The position numbers and the translations under genes are program-made. DNA of 64,000 nt from JAWPMT01 sp965229785 (GTDB lineage Bacteria > Bacteroidota > Bacteroidia > Cytophagales > Cyclobacteriaceae): NCBI GenBank assembly GCA_965229785.1, contig CBDDJS010000001.1, positions 6,696,001 through 6,760,000 of the forward strand. Direction: 5' to 3'. The notes beneath the pieces are model-generated. The model had not been told where the DNA came from and searched no databases. It saw only the letters and a program-made list of their open reading frames with translations. Shown piece after piece: positions 1 to 9,708 of the stretch (the first letter of the stretch is position 1; the number at the start of each line of letters is the position of its first letter).

Positions 1-1
1 T

Positions 2-3000
2 AGTGGAGATCTGGAATTATATAACCCTTCTAATCCAAAGCAGCTGGTGTATCGTGGAAAGGTAGTTTTCTCACAGAACACAACATTGGAAGAAGTAATT
101 GCCGCTTCTTCATTCTCTACTGCTGACCTCAACTGGAGTCAGGAAGGTGACAGGACTTTCAGTTTTGTGAGCGACGTTTTGGAGCGAGATTCAGGTACCA
201 AAAATTACAACTTTGTCATTGATGGAGATGGTCTCGATCTCGAAGAGAACCTGGAGAAGGCTGTCAAAGTAGTCCCTTTAAGCTCAATGGAGTTGGTGGA
301 TATCCAGAAAGATGAATCAGGTAAGAAACCCCGGTTGATGTTGAAGTTTTCAGATCAATTGGACAAGGATCAGAACATTGATGGTTTCGTGGCTTCTCGT
401 CCGGCTATTGATTTCACGACACAGAAAATGGGCAGTTTTCTGGTCTTGACCGGAGACTTTAAGTTCGGTACCTCCTATACTGTGGAAGTTCAGCCCGGAT
501 TGAAGAGTAAATGGGGTACGGAAACAGAAGAACTGGAAAGTCGTCAGGTTGATTTTACGGATATCCTACCGCAAGCGCAATTTGCAAGTGGTGGCATGTT
601 CATGCCTACTTCTAACGAGAAAAAGCTTCAATTTCTAACCACAAACCTCAAACGAGTCCATGTCGAGATCAAGAAAGTATTTGATAACAATCTTGAGGAC
701 TTCTTTCGGCGTGAGCAAGTTCAAAGTGCTAAAAACAGGAATACTGAGTTTCGAAATTCGTATGTAACCTCCATAGGCGCTATTGTTTACAATCAAACGC
801 TGGAAATCGGAGAAGCAAAGAATGAGTGGTTGCTTCATAACCTTGACCTGAGCAAGGTGTTTAATGATTACCAAAATGGCCTCTACCTGATGCGGATCAA
901 TTTTAACCCGCAGGATTTCTTAGTTCCCGTTGACGAAAACGACCTTACTTACATTCAGAAAGAGGGACAGATCTTTAAGCCATTCACCATCAGCGATATT
1001 GGAGTAGTAGCCAAGTATGGAGGTAATCAAATCACGGTTTTCACAACAGATCTTAAAACCGGGAAGCCATTGCCTGGTGTGAAGGTCACCAACTACAATT
1101 ATGACCGTACTTCAAGCGGCACTACCAACGATCAGGGGGTGGCTTCCTTGCGTAGAAATTACAGCTATGGCGATCGATACCTCAAAGCCAGCCTTGGTGA
1201 CCAGATAAGTGTCATCAAGCACAATGAAATGCAGTGGAACAACTCTGGTTTTGATATTGGAGGGATCAGCTCTGAAGATTTAAAGACAAGAGCATACATA
1301 TACACGGAGAGAGGGGTATATCGGCCTGGAGATTCTATCAACTTATCAACGATCATCAGGTTCTCAAGTGGCAGAAGGGATGATGTGCCTGTGAGGCTCA
1401 GACTGATCAATCCGGAAGGAACTATGGTGTATGAGCATACTGAAAATGAGGCCAGGGACGGATTTTACAATTTCGGATTAATGACAGATATGAATGCGCC
1501 CACCGGCAATTGGAATGTGAACCTGCAGGTGGGTAATAAATATTTCTATCATACACTCAAAATTGAAACAGTCGTTGCCAACAGATTAAAAGTTAAAGTG
1601 GCTTCTTCTTTGAAGAAGATTCTGCCTGAAAATGACAATGTTGAGATCTCGGTAGAGAGTAAGTTTCTGTTCGGTACACCTTCTCCGGACCTACCATACA
1701 CTACGGAAGTTCAGGTATTTGATGTGAGTAACCCTTTTCCTAAATATGCCGAATTCTCATTCAAGGACGAATTCGTAGATTTCGAAAGGGCGCGAAACCG
1801 ACTTTCTTCCGGGAATCTGGACGGTGAGGGTAAGGCAAGGGTCAATTGGGTAGTACCTGATTTCAGAAGTGCTTCTACTCCTTTAAAAGCAAAATTAACC
1901 GCCACGGTCCAGGAGGATGGAGGCAGACCCAATGATAGTTGGACCTATGTGGATATACACCCTTTTGAGCATTATGTTGGGATCAGCAGGAGTCATCGTT
2001 ACTTAAAACTCAACACAAAGGCCGATATACCGGTAGTTGTGGTCGATCATGAAGGTAAGCCGGTAGCCGGTCGTGAATTGACCTACCGCATCTATCGAAA
2101 TGATACCTATTGGTGGTATCAATACAATAGTTATCGTGATTTTAGGTTACGATTCAAGTCAGACAAACACACCTACCTGGTGGAGGAAGGTACCATTACT
2201 TCAGGGAAACCTTATGGCCAGTTGCCTTTTCAACCATCACAAAAGGGACAGTATCTGATTGAAGTACAGGATGCGGTCTACCAGGGGCATCAATCCAGCA
2301 TTTTTGTCAGCGCCTATCCGTGGGGAGGAATGCCATCCGGAGATCAAAACGCAGGCACGCTGGTATTGGGAACGGACAAAGAAACCTATGAAGTGGGAGA
2401 AAGTGCCTCCGTAAAATTCCCTTCTCCCAAACAAGGAAATATCCTATTGACTGTTGAGCAAGGAGATAAGATCCTTTCAAGTAAGTGGGTCCAGCCAAAT
2501 CCGGATGTGGAGGAAATGACAGTACCTCTCAAGATTACAGCCGATATGGCCCCTAATGTTTACGTCACGATAACGGCCTTGCAACCACATGCACAAACGG
2601 TCAATGACCGACCCATCCGTATGTTTGGGATCCTTCCAATTACAGTCGTGCAACCAAGTTCTAAAGAGGCACTTGTGATTGATATGCCGGATGAATTGAG
2701 GCCAAAACAAAAGTTTGATATCGATATCACTAATGTGAGTGGTAAACAAACCCAATTTACGATAGCCGTTGTTGATGAAGGATTGCTGGATCTCACCAAT
2801 TTCAAGACGCCTGACCCCTGGAAAGAGTTTTACAAGAAAATCAGACTAGGCATCTCTACCTATGACCTGTTTGGCTTTGTGATAGGGGCTAATGCCGAAG
2901 ACGTATTCAAAACCTTTTCTATTGGTGGAGATGGTGATTATCGAGAGTCTCAACTCGACCCTTTTGAGAAAAAGAAGCGCTTTAAGCCAGTGAGTATGTT

Positions 3001-4999
3001 TAAGGGGCCGATCATGACGGATGGAAACGGAAAGGCACGTGTGAGTTTTGAGATGCCTAATTATGTCGGTTCAGTGCGTGTCATGGTGATCTCCGCTGAA
3101 GGGGACAAATATGGAACGACGGAAAAGACCGTTCCGGTCAAAAGTGATTTGATCGTTCTTCCTACTATTCCCCGGGCATTGAAACCGGGAGACGAGTTTA
3201 AAATACCAGTCAATGTATTTGCAACCCGCGAAAATGTGGGAGCCGTTTCTATCGATATAGCCACAGAAGGACCTCTGGAAGTCGTGGGGAACACTTCTCA
3301 TAACCATACCTTCTCTGAGGAAAGCGATCAAATGTTTTACTTTCGCTTGAAAGTAAAAGAAGCCATAGGTCAGTCCAGGATAGTCATTTCAGCGAGAGGA
3401 AGCGATACGGAGAGCAGTTTCGAAGCGGATGTGGCAGTTTCTCCCTCGGCCGCCCGGATCTATGAAAAATCAGAACAACTGATCAAACCCGGAGAGACCA
3501 TTGCGATGGACCTTCCTAAACTAGGATTAGGAGGAACGAATAATGCGCGTGTCAACCTGACGGTATTCCCCAACATGGATTTTGTACATCGCTTGCAATG
3601 GTTGATTCAATACCCTTATGGATGCATTGAGCAAACCACCTCGTCTGTTTTTCCGCAATTGGCGTTGAAGGAATTTTTAAAAGATGATGACCGGCTTTAC
3701 AGTGAGATTGATCAAAATATCAATTCCGCGATTTACAGACTGAGTCTGTTTCAGCTGAGCAATGGAGGTTTTTCTTATTGGCCCGGAGGGAATCAGGTTT
3801 CCGAGTGGGGGAGCAATTATGCTGGTCAGTTCCTCATTGAGGCACGGGAACAAGGATATGCCGTTCCTGAGGCTATGTATGATGGAGTCATTCGTTACCT
3901 GGGAAGAAAGGCCCGACAGCCCGAATCGGAAGACCGGTGGTTAATGACCCGGGTTAACCGCTGTTTTGTCCTGGCTTTGGCAGATAAAGCACCATTCCCT
4001 GAGATGAATTTGTTGAAACAGAATTATTGGGAGAAGCTCAATAGTACACAGAAATGGCAATTAGTGACGGCCTACAAATTGGCGGGAGCTTTCGATAAAG
4101 TACAGGCGGAGGTTGATCAGATTTCCACAGAAGTTGAGGAGTACGCTGAGTTTGGGCATACGTATGGGTCGCGATATAGAGATCTGGGGATCATCCTTAG
4201 ATGTCTGGTTATTTTGGATAGAAAAGAAGATGCGGCACTGATGGCCAAACACCTGGCGGAACAATTATCTGGCAGAAATTGGTATTCCACTCAGGCTTTG
4301 GGCCAAATGCTTATGGGAATGGGAAGCTATTTTGAACTTGCCGGAATTTCCACAAGTCAGGATTTGATCATTGAAGGAGAACTCACATTGCCCAATGGAC
4401 AAAAGGAGTCGTTTAAGGGGGTCAATAAAATTGCGAAATACATAGCCGAAGGCTATGGCGGAGAAATAAAGGTGAAACTCAACGATGACGTGGAGGCTCC
4501 TCAGCTTTATGTCACTCTGTCCAGCAACGGTGTGCCACTTGTGGACCAGACGGAGGACATGGATCAAAATATCCGCGTGGACGTCAATTGGTACAATGAA
4601 GAAGGCGATAGAATTGATATGGCCTCTGTGAAGCAAGGTGATGTTTTTTATGGAAAATATACGGTAAGTAATATCAGTGTTGTCCCACAGATTGATGAAG
4701 TGGCATTGGTGCAATTGATCCCTTCAGGATGGGAGATTGAAAACACCCGTTTATCAGGTGAAGTTTTACCAGATTGGCTGAAGAGTTCCGGAACAGGTCG
4801 TGAAGAATATCTGGACATTCGGGATGACCGGATCATGTGGTTCTTTGATCTGGACAAGAAGAAGATGGAGTTTGTGGTCAAGATCAATGCCATCACAGAG
4901 GGCAGCTATGTCATGCCAGGGACGGTATGTGAGGCCATGTACAATAGTGATTTTCAGTCCACAAAGGCTTCCCGGAAAGTAGAAGTTACCGCCAACTGA
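2..4999 (+). CDS. Alpha-2-macroglobulin family protein, 5' end cut off by the window
   Basis: This is a large bacterial alpha-2-macroglobulin, a periplasmic protease-trapping protein thought to protect the envelope when peptidoglycan is breached. The reading frame is open from base 2 with no stop, so the true start and signal peptide lie outside the window; the first available start, GTG at 47, is internal. From that GTG, about 1,650 residues are visible. Repeated beta-sandwich (MG) domains fill the first half, the A2M domain follows, and the thioester motif GCIEQ lies near residue 1193 (Cys at 3623-3625), starting the helical thioester domain. The intact CxEQ means the covalent trap should work. 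It overlaps pbpC by one base (TGATG), the pairing known from E. coli yfhM/pbpC. Family assignment is firm; roughly 150-250 N-terminal residues are probably missing. Confidence 0.93.
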   Translation, partial: SGDLELYNPSNPKQLVYRGKVVFSQNTTLEEVIAASSFSTADLNWSQEGDRTFSFVSDVLERDSGTKNYNFVIDGDGLDLEENLEKAVKVVPLSSMELVDIQKDESGKKPRLMLKFSDQLDKDQNIDGFVASRPAIDFTTQKMGSFLVLTGDFKFGTSYTVEVQPGLKSKWGTETEELESRQVDFTDILPQAQFASGGMFMPTSNEKKLQFLTTNLKRVHVEIKKVFDNNLEDFFRREQVQSAKNRNTEFRNSYVTSIGAIVYNQTLEIGEAKNEWLLHNLDLSKVFNDYQNGLYLMRINFNPQDFLVPVDENDLTYIQKEGQIFKPFTISDIGVVAKYGGNQITVFTTDLKTGKPLPGVKVTNYNYDRTSSGTTNDQGVASLRRNYSYGDRYLKASLGDQISVIKHNEMQWNNSGFDIGGISSEDLKTRAYIYTERGVYRPGDSINLSTIIRFSSGRRDDVPVRLRLINPEGTMVYEHTENEARDGFYNFGLMTDMNAPTGNWNVNLQVGNKYFYHTLKIETVVANRLKVKVASSLKKILPENDNVEISVESKFLFGTPSPDLPYTTEVQVFDVSNPFPKYAEFSFKDEFVDFERARNRLSSGNLDGEGKARVNWVVPDFRSASTPLKAKLTATVQEDGGRPNDSWTYVDIHPFEHYVGISRSHRYLKLNTKADIPVVVVDHEGKPVAGRELTYRIYRNDTYWWYQYNSYRDFRLRFKSDKHTYLVEEGTITSGKPYGQLPFQPSQKGQYLIEVQDAVYQGHQSSIFVSAYPWGGMPSGDQNAGTLVLGTDKETYEVGESASVKFPSPKQGNILLTVEQGDKILSSKWVQPNPDVEEMTVPLKITADMAPNVYVTITALQPHAQTVNDRPIRMFGILPITVVQPSSKEALVIDMPDELRPKQKFDIDITNVSGKQTQFTIAVVDEGLLDLTNFKTPDPWKEFYKKIRLGISTYDLFGFVIGANAEDVFKTFSIGGDGDYRESQLDPFEKKKRFKPVSMFKGPIMTDGNGKARVSFEMPNYVGSVRVMVISAEGDKYGTTEKTVPVKSDLIVLPTIPRALKPGDEFKIPVNVFATRENVGAVSIDIATEGPLEVVGNTSHNHTFSEESDQMFYFRLKVKEAIGQSRIVISARGSDTESSFEADVAVSPSAARIYEKSEQLIKPGETIAMDLPKLGLGGTNNARVNLTVFPNMDFVHRLQWLIQYPYGCIEQTTSSVFPQLALKEFLKDDDRLYSEIDQNINSAIYRLSLFQLSNGGFSYWPGGNQVSEWGSNYAGQFLIEAREQGYAVPEAMYDGVIRYLGRKARQPESEDRWLMTRVNRCFVLALADKAPFPEMNLLKQNYWEKLNSTQKWQLVTAYKLAGAFDKVQAEVDQISTEVEEYAEFGHTYGSRYRDLGIILRCLVILDRKEDAALMAKHLAEQLSGRNWYSTQALGQMLMGMGSYFELAGISTSQDLIIEGELTLPNGQKESFKGVNKIAKYIAEGYGGEIKVKLNDDVEAPQLYVTLSSNGVPLVDQTEDMDQNIRVDVNWYNEEGDRIDMASVKQGDVFYGKYTVSNISVVPQIDEVALVQLIPSGWEIENTRLSGEVLPDWLKSSGTGREEYLDIRDDRIMWFFDLDKKKMEFVVKINAITEGSYVMPGTVCEAMYNSDFQSTKASRKVEVTAN

Positions 5000-7320
5000 T
5001 GAATGTGCCCCGGGTTGTTCGCTCTTTCAAAAGAGCCTGTTGGATTGTACTAACAGGCGCTTCGGCGTGCTTCCTGATTTATTTGGCACTTCCTCTTGGA
5101 CAACAGCAACTACGCGCTGATTATAGTCAGGTGATCCTGGCAAATGACGATAGTATTCTGAGAGTTTTCCTCAATCAGGATGAGCAGTATCTGCTTCCTC
5201 CGGATTTACAAAAGAGCATTCCGGACAATCTTAAACAAGCAGTGCTTGCCTATGAGGACCGGTACTTTTACCAACATCCTGGTGTGAATCCCTGGTCATT
5301 ATTGAGAGCCGTTTACCTGAACGTCAAGCACCGTAAAGTGATCAGTGGTGGAAGTACCATCACCATGCAGGTAGCCCGGATGATCCGGCCCAAACCAAGG
5401 ACCTACTGGAATAAATTCCTGGAAGTCCTGCTGGCTTTTAAGCTAGAATTCCACCTGACCAAAGACGAAATACTTGTGCAGTACCTTACACATGCGCCTT
5501 ATGGCAGCAATATTCGGGGATATCTTGCTGCTTCTCATCGGTACTTCAACAAACGACCTGCGCAACTGACCTGGGCAGAAGCTTGCTTGTTTGCAGTGTT
5601 GCCCAATGCTCCCGGTATCATTTTTCCAACAAGTCACACGGAGGTGTTAAAGGCCAAAAGGGATACCCTGCTAGGGGAGATGTATAAACAAGGACTATTG
5701 CCACAGGAAACTTATGAGCTTTCCCTGTTGGAGGAAATCCCTGATCACATTTCACCTTTTAGTCTTCATGCTCCTCATTTGACAGATCGCATTCACCTGG
5801 AAAATGACCTGGATGTTGTTCGGACTACCATTGATGTGGGGCTTCAGAAAGAGGTGAATTTCTTTGTCAAACAACATGCGGCAAAAGTGGCTTTTCAGGG
5901 AATTAGAAATGCCAGTGCCCTTGTCGTGAATAACAAAACGGGAGAGGTCGCTGCTTACGTTGGCTCACAGGGATATCATGATCTGGAGAAGCAAGGCAGG
6001 GTTGATGGCATTAGTTCAGCCCGGTCATCCGGGTCTATTCTGAAACCTTTTCTGTATGCTTTGGCCATTGATGATGGCCTGATTCTGCTCAGGACACTGA
6101 TCAGAGATATCCCTACGTATTTTGGGAGTTTTTCACCAAGTAATGCCACCGAGCAATTCTCAGGTGTAGCACCAGCCAATGAGGCATTGATTTATTCACT
6201 TAATGTGCCTGCGGTCCGATTACTCAATGCCTACGGTGTGGATAAGTTTTACAATAAGATGAAGCAAAGTGGTGTTACCTCTCTTTTTCGATCGGCAGAA
6301 GATTATGGATTGCCAATCATCCTGGGAGGTGCTGAAGTGACCCCCTGGGATATGGCGAAAATGTACAGGGGACTGGCGAATCAAGGTGTTTTTTCGGACA
6401 TCCATTATCTAAAGGGAGCTACAAATGGGTATGAAAAGCAACTGGTGAGTCCGGGCGCATCATTTTTGATCCTCGACGAGCTTCAGGAGTTGATCCGTCC
6501 AGGTCTTGAATTTTACTGGAAGAAGTACAGTTCGCAACGACCTGTGGCCTGGAAGACCGGTACCAGCTACGGGCACAAAGACGCGTGGGCGGTTGGAACG
6601 ACACCTAATTGGACCGTAGTGGTATGGGTGGGAAACTTTGATGGGGAATCCAATAAGGCTATAGCGGGAATGCAGACGGCCGGACCGCTTTTGTTTAACA
6701 TTTTTCAAGTCCTGCCGGAGGATAGTCATGAGCATTGGTTTGTATCCTATAAGAAGGATTTTGTGACGGTAAAAACCTGTAAGGAAACCGGATTTTACGC
6801 GAGTCGAAGTTGCCCCGAACAAGTAGATACCCAGGCACCCATTCACATGAAGCCCCTTGGTGTATGTCCCTTCCATAAGCGGTATTTTGTTGAAGAAGGT
6901 CGACGAGTATGCTCAAGATGCTGGAAAGGAGGACAGGTACTGAAACATCAACTGGCATTTACGCCAGACATTAATTATTACCTGAGACAAAGTGGAAACC
7001 TGACCAATAAGATTCCGCCGCACCATCCCAATTGTCCCTCCAGACTGGAAGATGAGGCTTTGACCATCATCTATCCGCTACAAGACGCGAATGTCTTTAT
7101 TCCCAAAGATTTCGATGGTAATCATCAACAACTGGTGGCAAAGGTCGCTTCCCAGTTTCCTGATCGAAAATTGTTCTGGTATCTGAATGATGAACTGTTG
7201 GGTAGCACGGAGAAAAGTGGAACTTTCCCATTAAAACTCGATAATGGGATACATCACCTGATGGTCATGGACGAAGAAGGGAATCAGGACAAGGTTCGCT
7301 TCTCTGCCAAAGCGAGGTGA
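4999..7320 (+). CDS. pbpC: Penicillin-binding protein 1C
   Basis: This is a bifunctional class A penicillin-binding protein that polymerises and crosslinks peptidoglycan on the outer face of the inner membrane. A membrane anchor spans residues 14-33. The transglycosylase domain has the EDRYFYQHPG motif with catalytic Glu86 and GGSTITMQ at 117-124. The transpeptidase domain has SILK (Ser346, Lys349), SLN at 400-402 and KTG at 519-521, so both active sites look intact. The last ~90 residues fit the PBP1C C-terminal domain. Between them lies a segment with Cys594, Cys605, Cys623, His626, Cys638 and Cys641 that could bind metal (inference). The ATG overlaps the stop of the macroglobulin gene, so the two are translationally coupled. 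773 residues is usual for the family. Confidence 0.93.
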   Translation: MNVPRVVRSFKRACWIVLTGASACFLIYLALPLGQQQLRADYSQVILANDDSILRVFLNQDEQYLLPPDLQKSIPDNLKQAVLAYEDRYFYQHPGVNPWSLLRAVYLNVKHRKVISGGSTITMQVARMIRPKPRTYWNKFLEVLLAFKLEFHLTKDEILVQYLTHAPYGSNIRGYLAASHRYFNKRPAQLTWAEACLFAVLPNAPGIIFPTSHTEVLKAKRDTLLGEMYKQGLLPQETYELSLLEEIPDHISPFSLHAPHLTDRIHLENDLDVVRTTIDVGLQKEVNFFVKQHAAKVAFQGIRNASALVVNNKTGEVAAYVGSQGYHDLEKQGRVDGISSARSSGSILKPFLYALAIDDGLILLRTLIRDIPTYFGSFSPSNATEQFSGVAPANEALIYSLNVPAVRLLNAYGVDKFYNKMKQSGVTSLFRSAEDYGLPIILGGAEVTPWDMAKMYRGLANQGVFSDIHYLKGATNGYEKQLVSPGASFLILDELQELIRPGLEFYWKKYSSQRPVAWKTGTSYGHKDAWAVGTTPNWTVVVWVGNFDGESNKAIAGMQTAGPLLFNIFQVLPEDSHEHWFVSYKKDFVTVKTCKETGFYASRSCPEQVDTQAPIHMKPLGVCPFHKRYFVEEGRRVCSRCWKGGQVLKHQLAFTPDINYYLRQSGNLTNKIPPHHPNCPSRLEDEALTIIYPLQDANVFIPKDFDGNHQQLVAKVASQFPDRKLFWYLNDELLGSTEKSGTFPLKLDNGIHHLMVMDEEGNQDKVRFSAKAR

Positions 7321-7416
7321 CTAAGGATCCATCGTGACTTAATTGTTCCTAATCACAAGTCTTAAGAAGTCTGATAGTCTATGAAAGTTGGGTTGCATAA
7401 ATACAGTCTCTGAAGA

Positions 7417-8409
7417 ATGGAAACAGCAGGGGTAGTCATTTTTAGTATCGTTGGATTACAAGGGCTTTTACTGGCAGCCTTTCTCATGACCAGGGGCACA
7501 TTTCAATACCAGACACTTGCTACGATCTGTTTCATTCTGGCGATAGATAGTTTAAGTCACCTCAACTGGTTAAGCAATTATGTTCATCTCCTGAACCACG
7601 GGAATTTAATTGCATTGGGGCCGCTATTGTTTGTGTTGTACCGATCTCTTGGTTCGGATACGCCTGAAAAATTTTTAAGACTGCATATAGCTCCTTTCAT
7701 CTTATTGAAGCTCATTTTATTATGGATTGAATTGTCAGGATTTGAGGTTGCCCGACAGTGGTCCGTGGGGATGTCCTTCTTTATGGCAGGTTATAACGTG
7801 ACTTACAATCTGATTTTGATCTATTATCTGCTTCAAAACAAAGCAACAAGTCAGGTAAAAAGTAAACTACTATTGATCGCGCTTATCTTTTTGCTCGGCT
7901 GGTTGATTGCATTGAGTGCTCGATTTTTCGACTTGTACGTTGATGTTGGAGGAGGCATTTTGTGGAAATCGGCGTACGGCATGGCTGGGATTTTTGTGTA
8001 TTATCTCACTTTTAGTTTCCTGAAAACGCCAAAAGTGTTTGGCAACTCCTCCTATGCTTACCAAAAGAACGAGGGACTGGAAAAGGCGCTAACTGAAGTG
8101 CTTGAAAAGGAAAAGTTGTATTTGAATCCTGAAATGAAACGGGATGACCTGGCGGTAAAACTGGGAATCAGCAATCATGAGTTATCCTTTGTCCTGAGCA
8201 ATAACCTGGGAATACAATTCAATGATTTGATCAACCGCTACCGAATTGAAGAGTTTGTGAAGAGAATGAACACAACAGAATTGGAAACCAAAACCATATC
8301 TTCCTTAGGTCTCGAATGTGGGTTTGGTTCAAAAGCTACCTTCCAAAGAGCATTCAAAAAACACACAGGCGTTTCACCTTCAGAATATTTGAAGAAAGGC
8401 GTCTCATAA
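7417..8409 (+). CDS. Membrane-embedded AraC-family transcription regulator
   Basis: This 330-residue protein has an N-terminal half made of about six or seven hydrophobic helices (residues 5-205) and a C-terminal AraC-type double helix-turn-helix (about 225-328). The second HTH ends in the typical FGSKATFQRAFKKHTGVSPSEYL segment. Such proteins are common in Bacteroidota and are thought to sense a membrane or extracellular signal and bind DNA directly; the ligand cannot be told from sequence. The next gene downstream, an exported hydrolase 66 bases away, is a candidate target. The ATG at 7417 is the first in the frame and places the first helix directly at the N terminus. Confidence 0.85.
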   Translation: METAGVVIFSIVGLQGLLLAAFLMTRGTFQYQTLATICFILAIDSLSHLNWLSNYVHLLNHGNLIALGPLLFVLYRSLGSDTPEKFLRLHIAPFILLKLILLWIELSGFEVARQWSVGMSFFMAGYNVTYNLILIYYLLQNKATSQVKSKLLLIALIFLLGWLIALSARFFDLYVDVGGGILWKSAYGMAGIFVYYLTFSFLKTPKVFGNSSYAYQKNEGLEKALTEVLEKEKLYLNPEMKRDDLAVKLGISNHELSFVLSNNLGIQFNDLINRYRIEEFVKRMNTTELETKTISSLGLECGFGSKATFQRAFKKHTGVSPSEYLKKGVS

Positions 8410-8475
8410 AATTAATCGAGTTGATTCCCTGATTGCGATTGCTTTTGATTGCCTCAAAACTCAAAATCAAAGCAT

Positions 8476-9612
8476 ATGTCAAAATCATTGATATTCATCT
8501 TCCTTATTTTTCTTTCACGATGTTCAACTGCCCAGGAGAGCCAGTCATCTGTTGTTGAGCTATACGAATTCACTTATGATCAGATAGCACCGGTCATTCA
8601 ATCCAGCGAAGCCTACAAGCCATTTGCCAGATACGTTAAACACGGGATTAAGGCTTACAAAATATCTTATGAAAGTCAGATGGAGGGCAGAAGTGTAGTG
8701 TTAAGCGGGAGCATACTTATCCCTTTAAATCAAACTAATCCGGGAATAGCAGTCTTTTGTCATGGCACTCAATTTGATCAAAATGTGAGTTCAAACTGGA
8801 ACTCTCCACTACATATCGAAGCGCTTCCTGCGCTAAACGGGCACATCACGTTTTTGCCGGATTATTTGGGCTATGGTGTTAGTGCGGGCCAGGTACCGGC
8901 TTACTTCGACAAGGAAAATTCTCTGCATCATTTGGAAGACTTCATTCAAAGTGGATTGAAATTTCTGGAAGAAAAAGGATTGAGCCATCGAAGGGAATTA
9001 GACCTGATTGGTTTTTCACAAGGGGGTCATCTTGTTCTGTCATTTGCTGAAAATCACGCGGAAGGAAACTTCCAAAACCTTTCGATCAGGAATGTGATTT
9101 CCATCGGAGGGCCAACGGATATTGCGGGGAATCTTCTTTTTGTGACGCAACAAACGACATTCGAGCATTCCGGCTATGTTCCATACCTGCTGGCTGTCCA
9201 TAATCATCATCATTGGAAAAAAAAGTGGTCAACTTTTTTTGTTTCACCCTATGATCAGGTAGTCAATCAATTTATCAATGAAGAAATTACACTTCAACAG
9301 TTGAATGAGCAAACGCCCAATGAAATGGGAGTGTTTCTAAAGCCAGCATTCCGAATGGAAAGCGAGCTATTCAATGAGATCGCGAATCATTTGAATGAAC
9401 AAAGTATTGGTATTTTTCGGACTGATATTCCATTAACCTTAATACATAGCAATACGGATGAAGATGTTCCTTTCAATTTATTGGATGAATTCTATCGATC
9501 GATGAAACAGCGAAATGGAGAGGGAACGACACGATTATTAAAGGTTCAGGGAAATCACCAAATGAGTGGTCTGATAGGGATGACGATGGCCTTGGATGTG
9601 ATCAGTAATTGA
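8476..9612 (+). CDS. Exported alpha/beta hydrolase (lipase/esterase-like)
   Basis: This 378-residue protein starts with a hydrophobic signal sequence (about residues 4-15, followed by Cys16 and STAQ) and continues into an alpha/beta-hydrolase fold. The nucleophile elbow is GFSQGG with Ser181; SNTDEDVP and GNHQMSG near the C terminus are likely to supply the acid and histidine. It resembles secreted lipase/esterase-like hydrolases; the substrate is unknown. I chose ATG 8476 over an in-frame TTG at 8449 because it puts the signal peptide at the very N terminus. The LSRC sequence is a poor lipobox, so signal peptidase I cleavage after STA is as likely as lipidation. It probably shares a transcript with, or is controlled by, the AraC-type gene upstream. 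Confidence 0.8.
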   Translation: MSKSLIFIFLIFLSRCSTAQESQSSVVELYEFTYDQIAPVIQSSEAYKPFARYVKHGIKAYKISYESQMEGRSVVLSGSILIPLNQTNPGIAVFCHGTQFDQNVSSNWNSPLHIEALPALNGHITFLPDYLGYGVSAGQVPAYFDKENSLHHLEDFIQSGLKFLEEKGLSHRRELDLIGFSQGGHLVLSFAENHAEGNFQNLSIRNVISIGGPTDIAGNLLFVTQQTTFEHSGYVPYLLAVHNHHHWKKKWSTFFVSPYDQVVNQFINEEITLQQLNEQTPNEMGVFLKPAFRMESELFNEIANHLNEQSIGIFRTDIPLTLIHSNTDEDVPFNLLDEFYRSMKQRNGEGTTRLLKVQGNHQMSGLIGMTMALDVISN

Positions 9613-9642
9613 TCGGTTGCTTCACTCAACTGAATCATATTA

Positions 9643-9688
9643 TGGGCTTCCGGATCTTGACCTGAAATCAATTCTGAAGCCCACTTTT
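9643..9688. terminator. Bidirectional terminator hairpin
   Basis: The arms TGGGCTTC (9643-9650) and GAAGCCCA (9676-9683) pair perfectly over 8 bp, with ACTTTTG after the second arm. It sits between the converging hydrolase and M28 peptidase genes and could serve both. The loop is long (25 bases), so efficiency is uncertain. Confidence 0.55.
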
Positions 9689-9708
9689 GCTAATTCTAAT
9701 GTCTAACT

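Noticed and set aside
4265..4714. 149-codon frame opposite the macroglobulin gene
   Set aside because: It is fully antisense to conserved coding sequence; composition mirrors the real gene.
6460..6876. 138-codon frame opposite pbpC
   Set aside because: It is antisense to the transpeptidase domain, which is fully conserved on the plus strand.
8449..8475. TTG start for the hydrolase
   Set aside because: The nine extra residues would precede the signal peptide with polar residues; ATG 8476 gives a normal N terminus.
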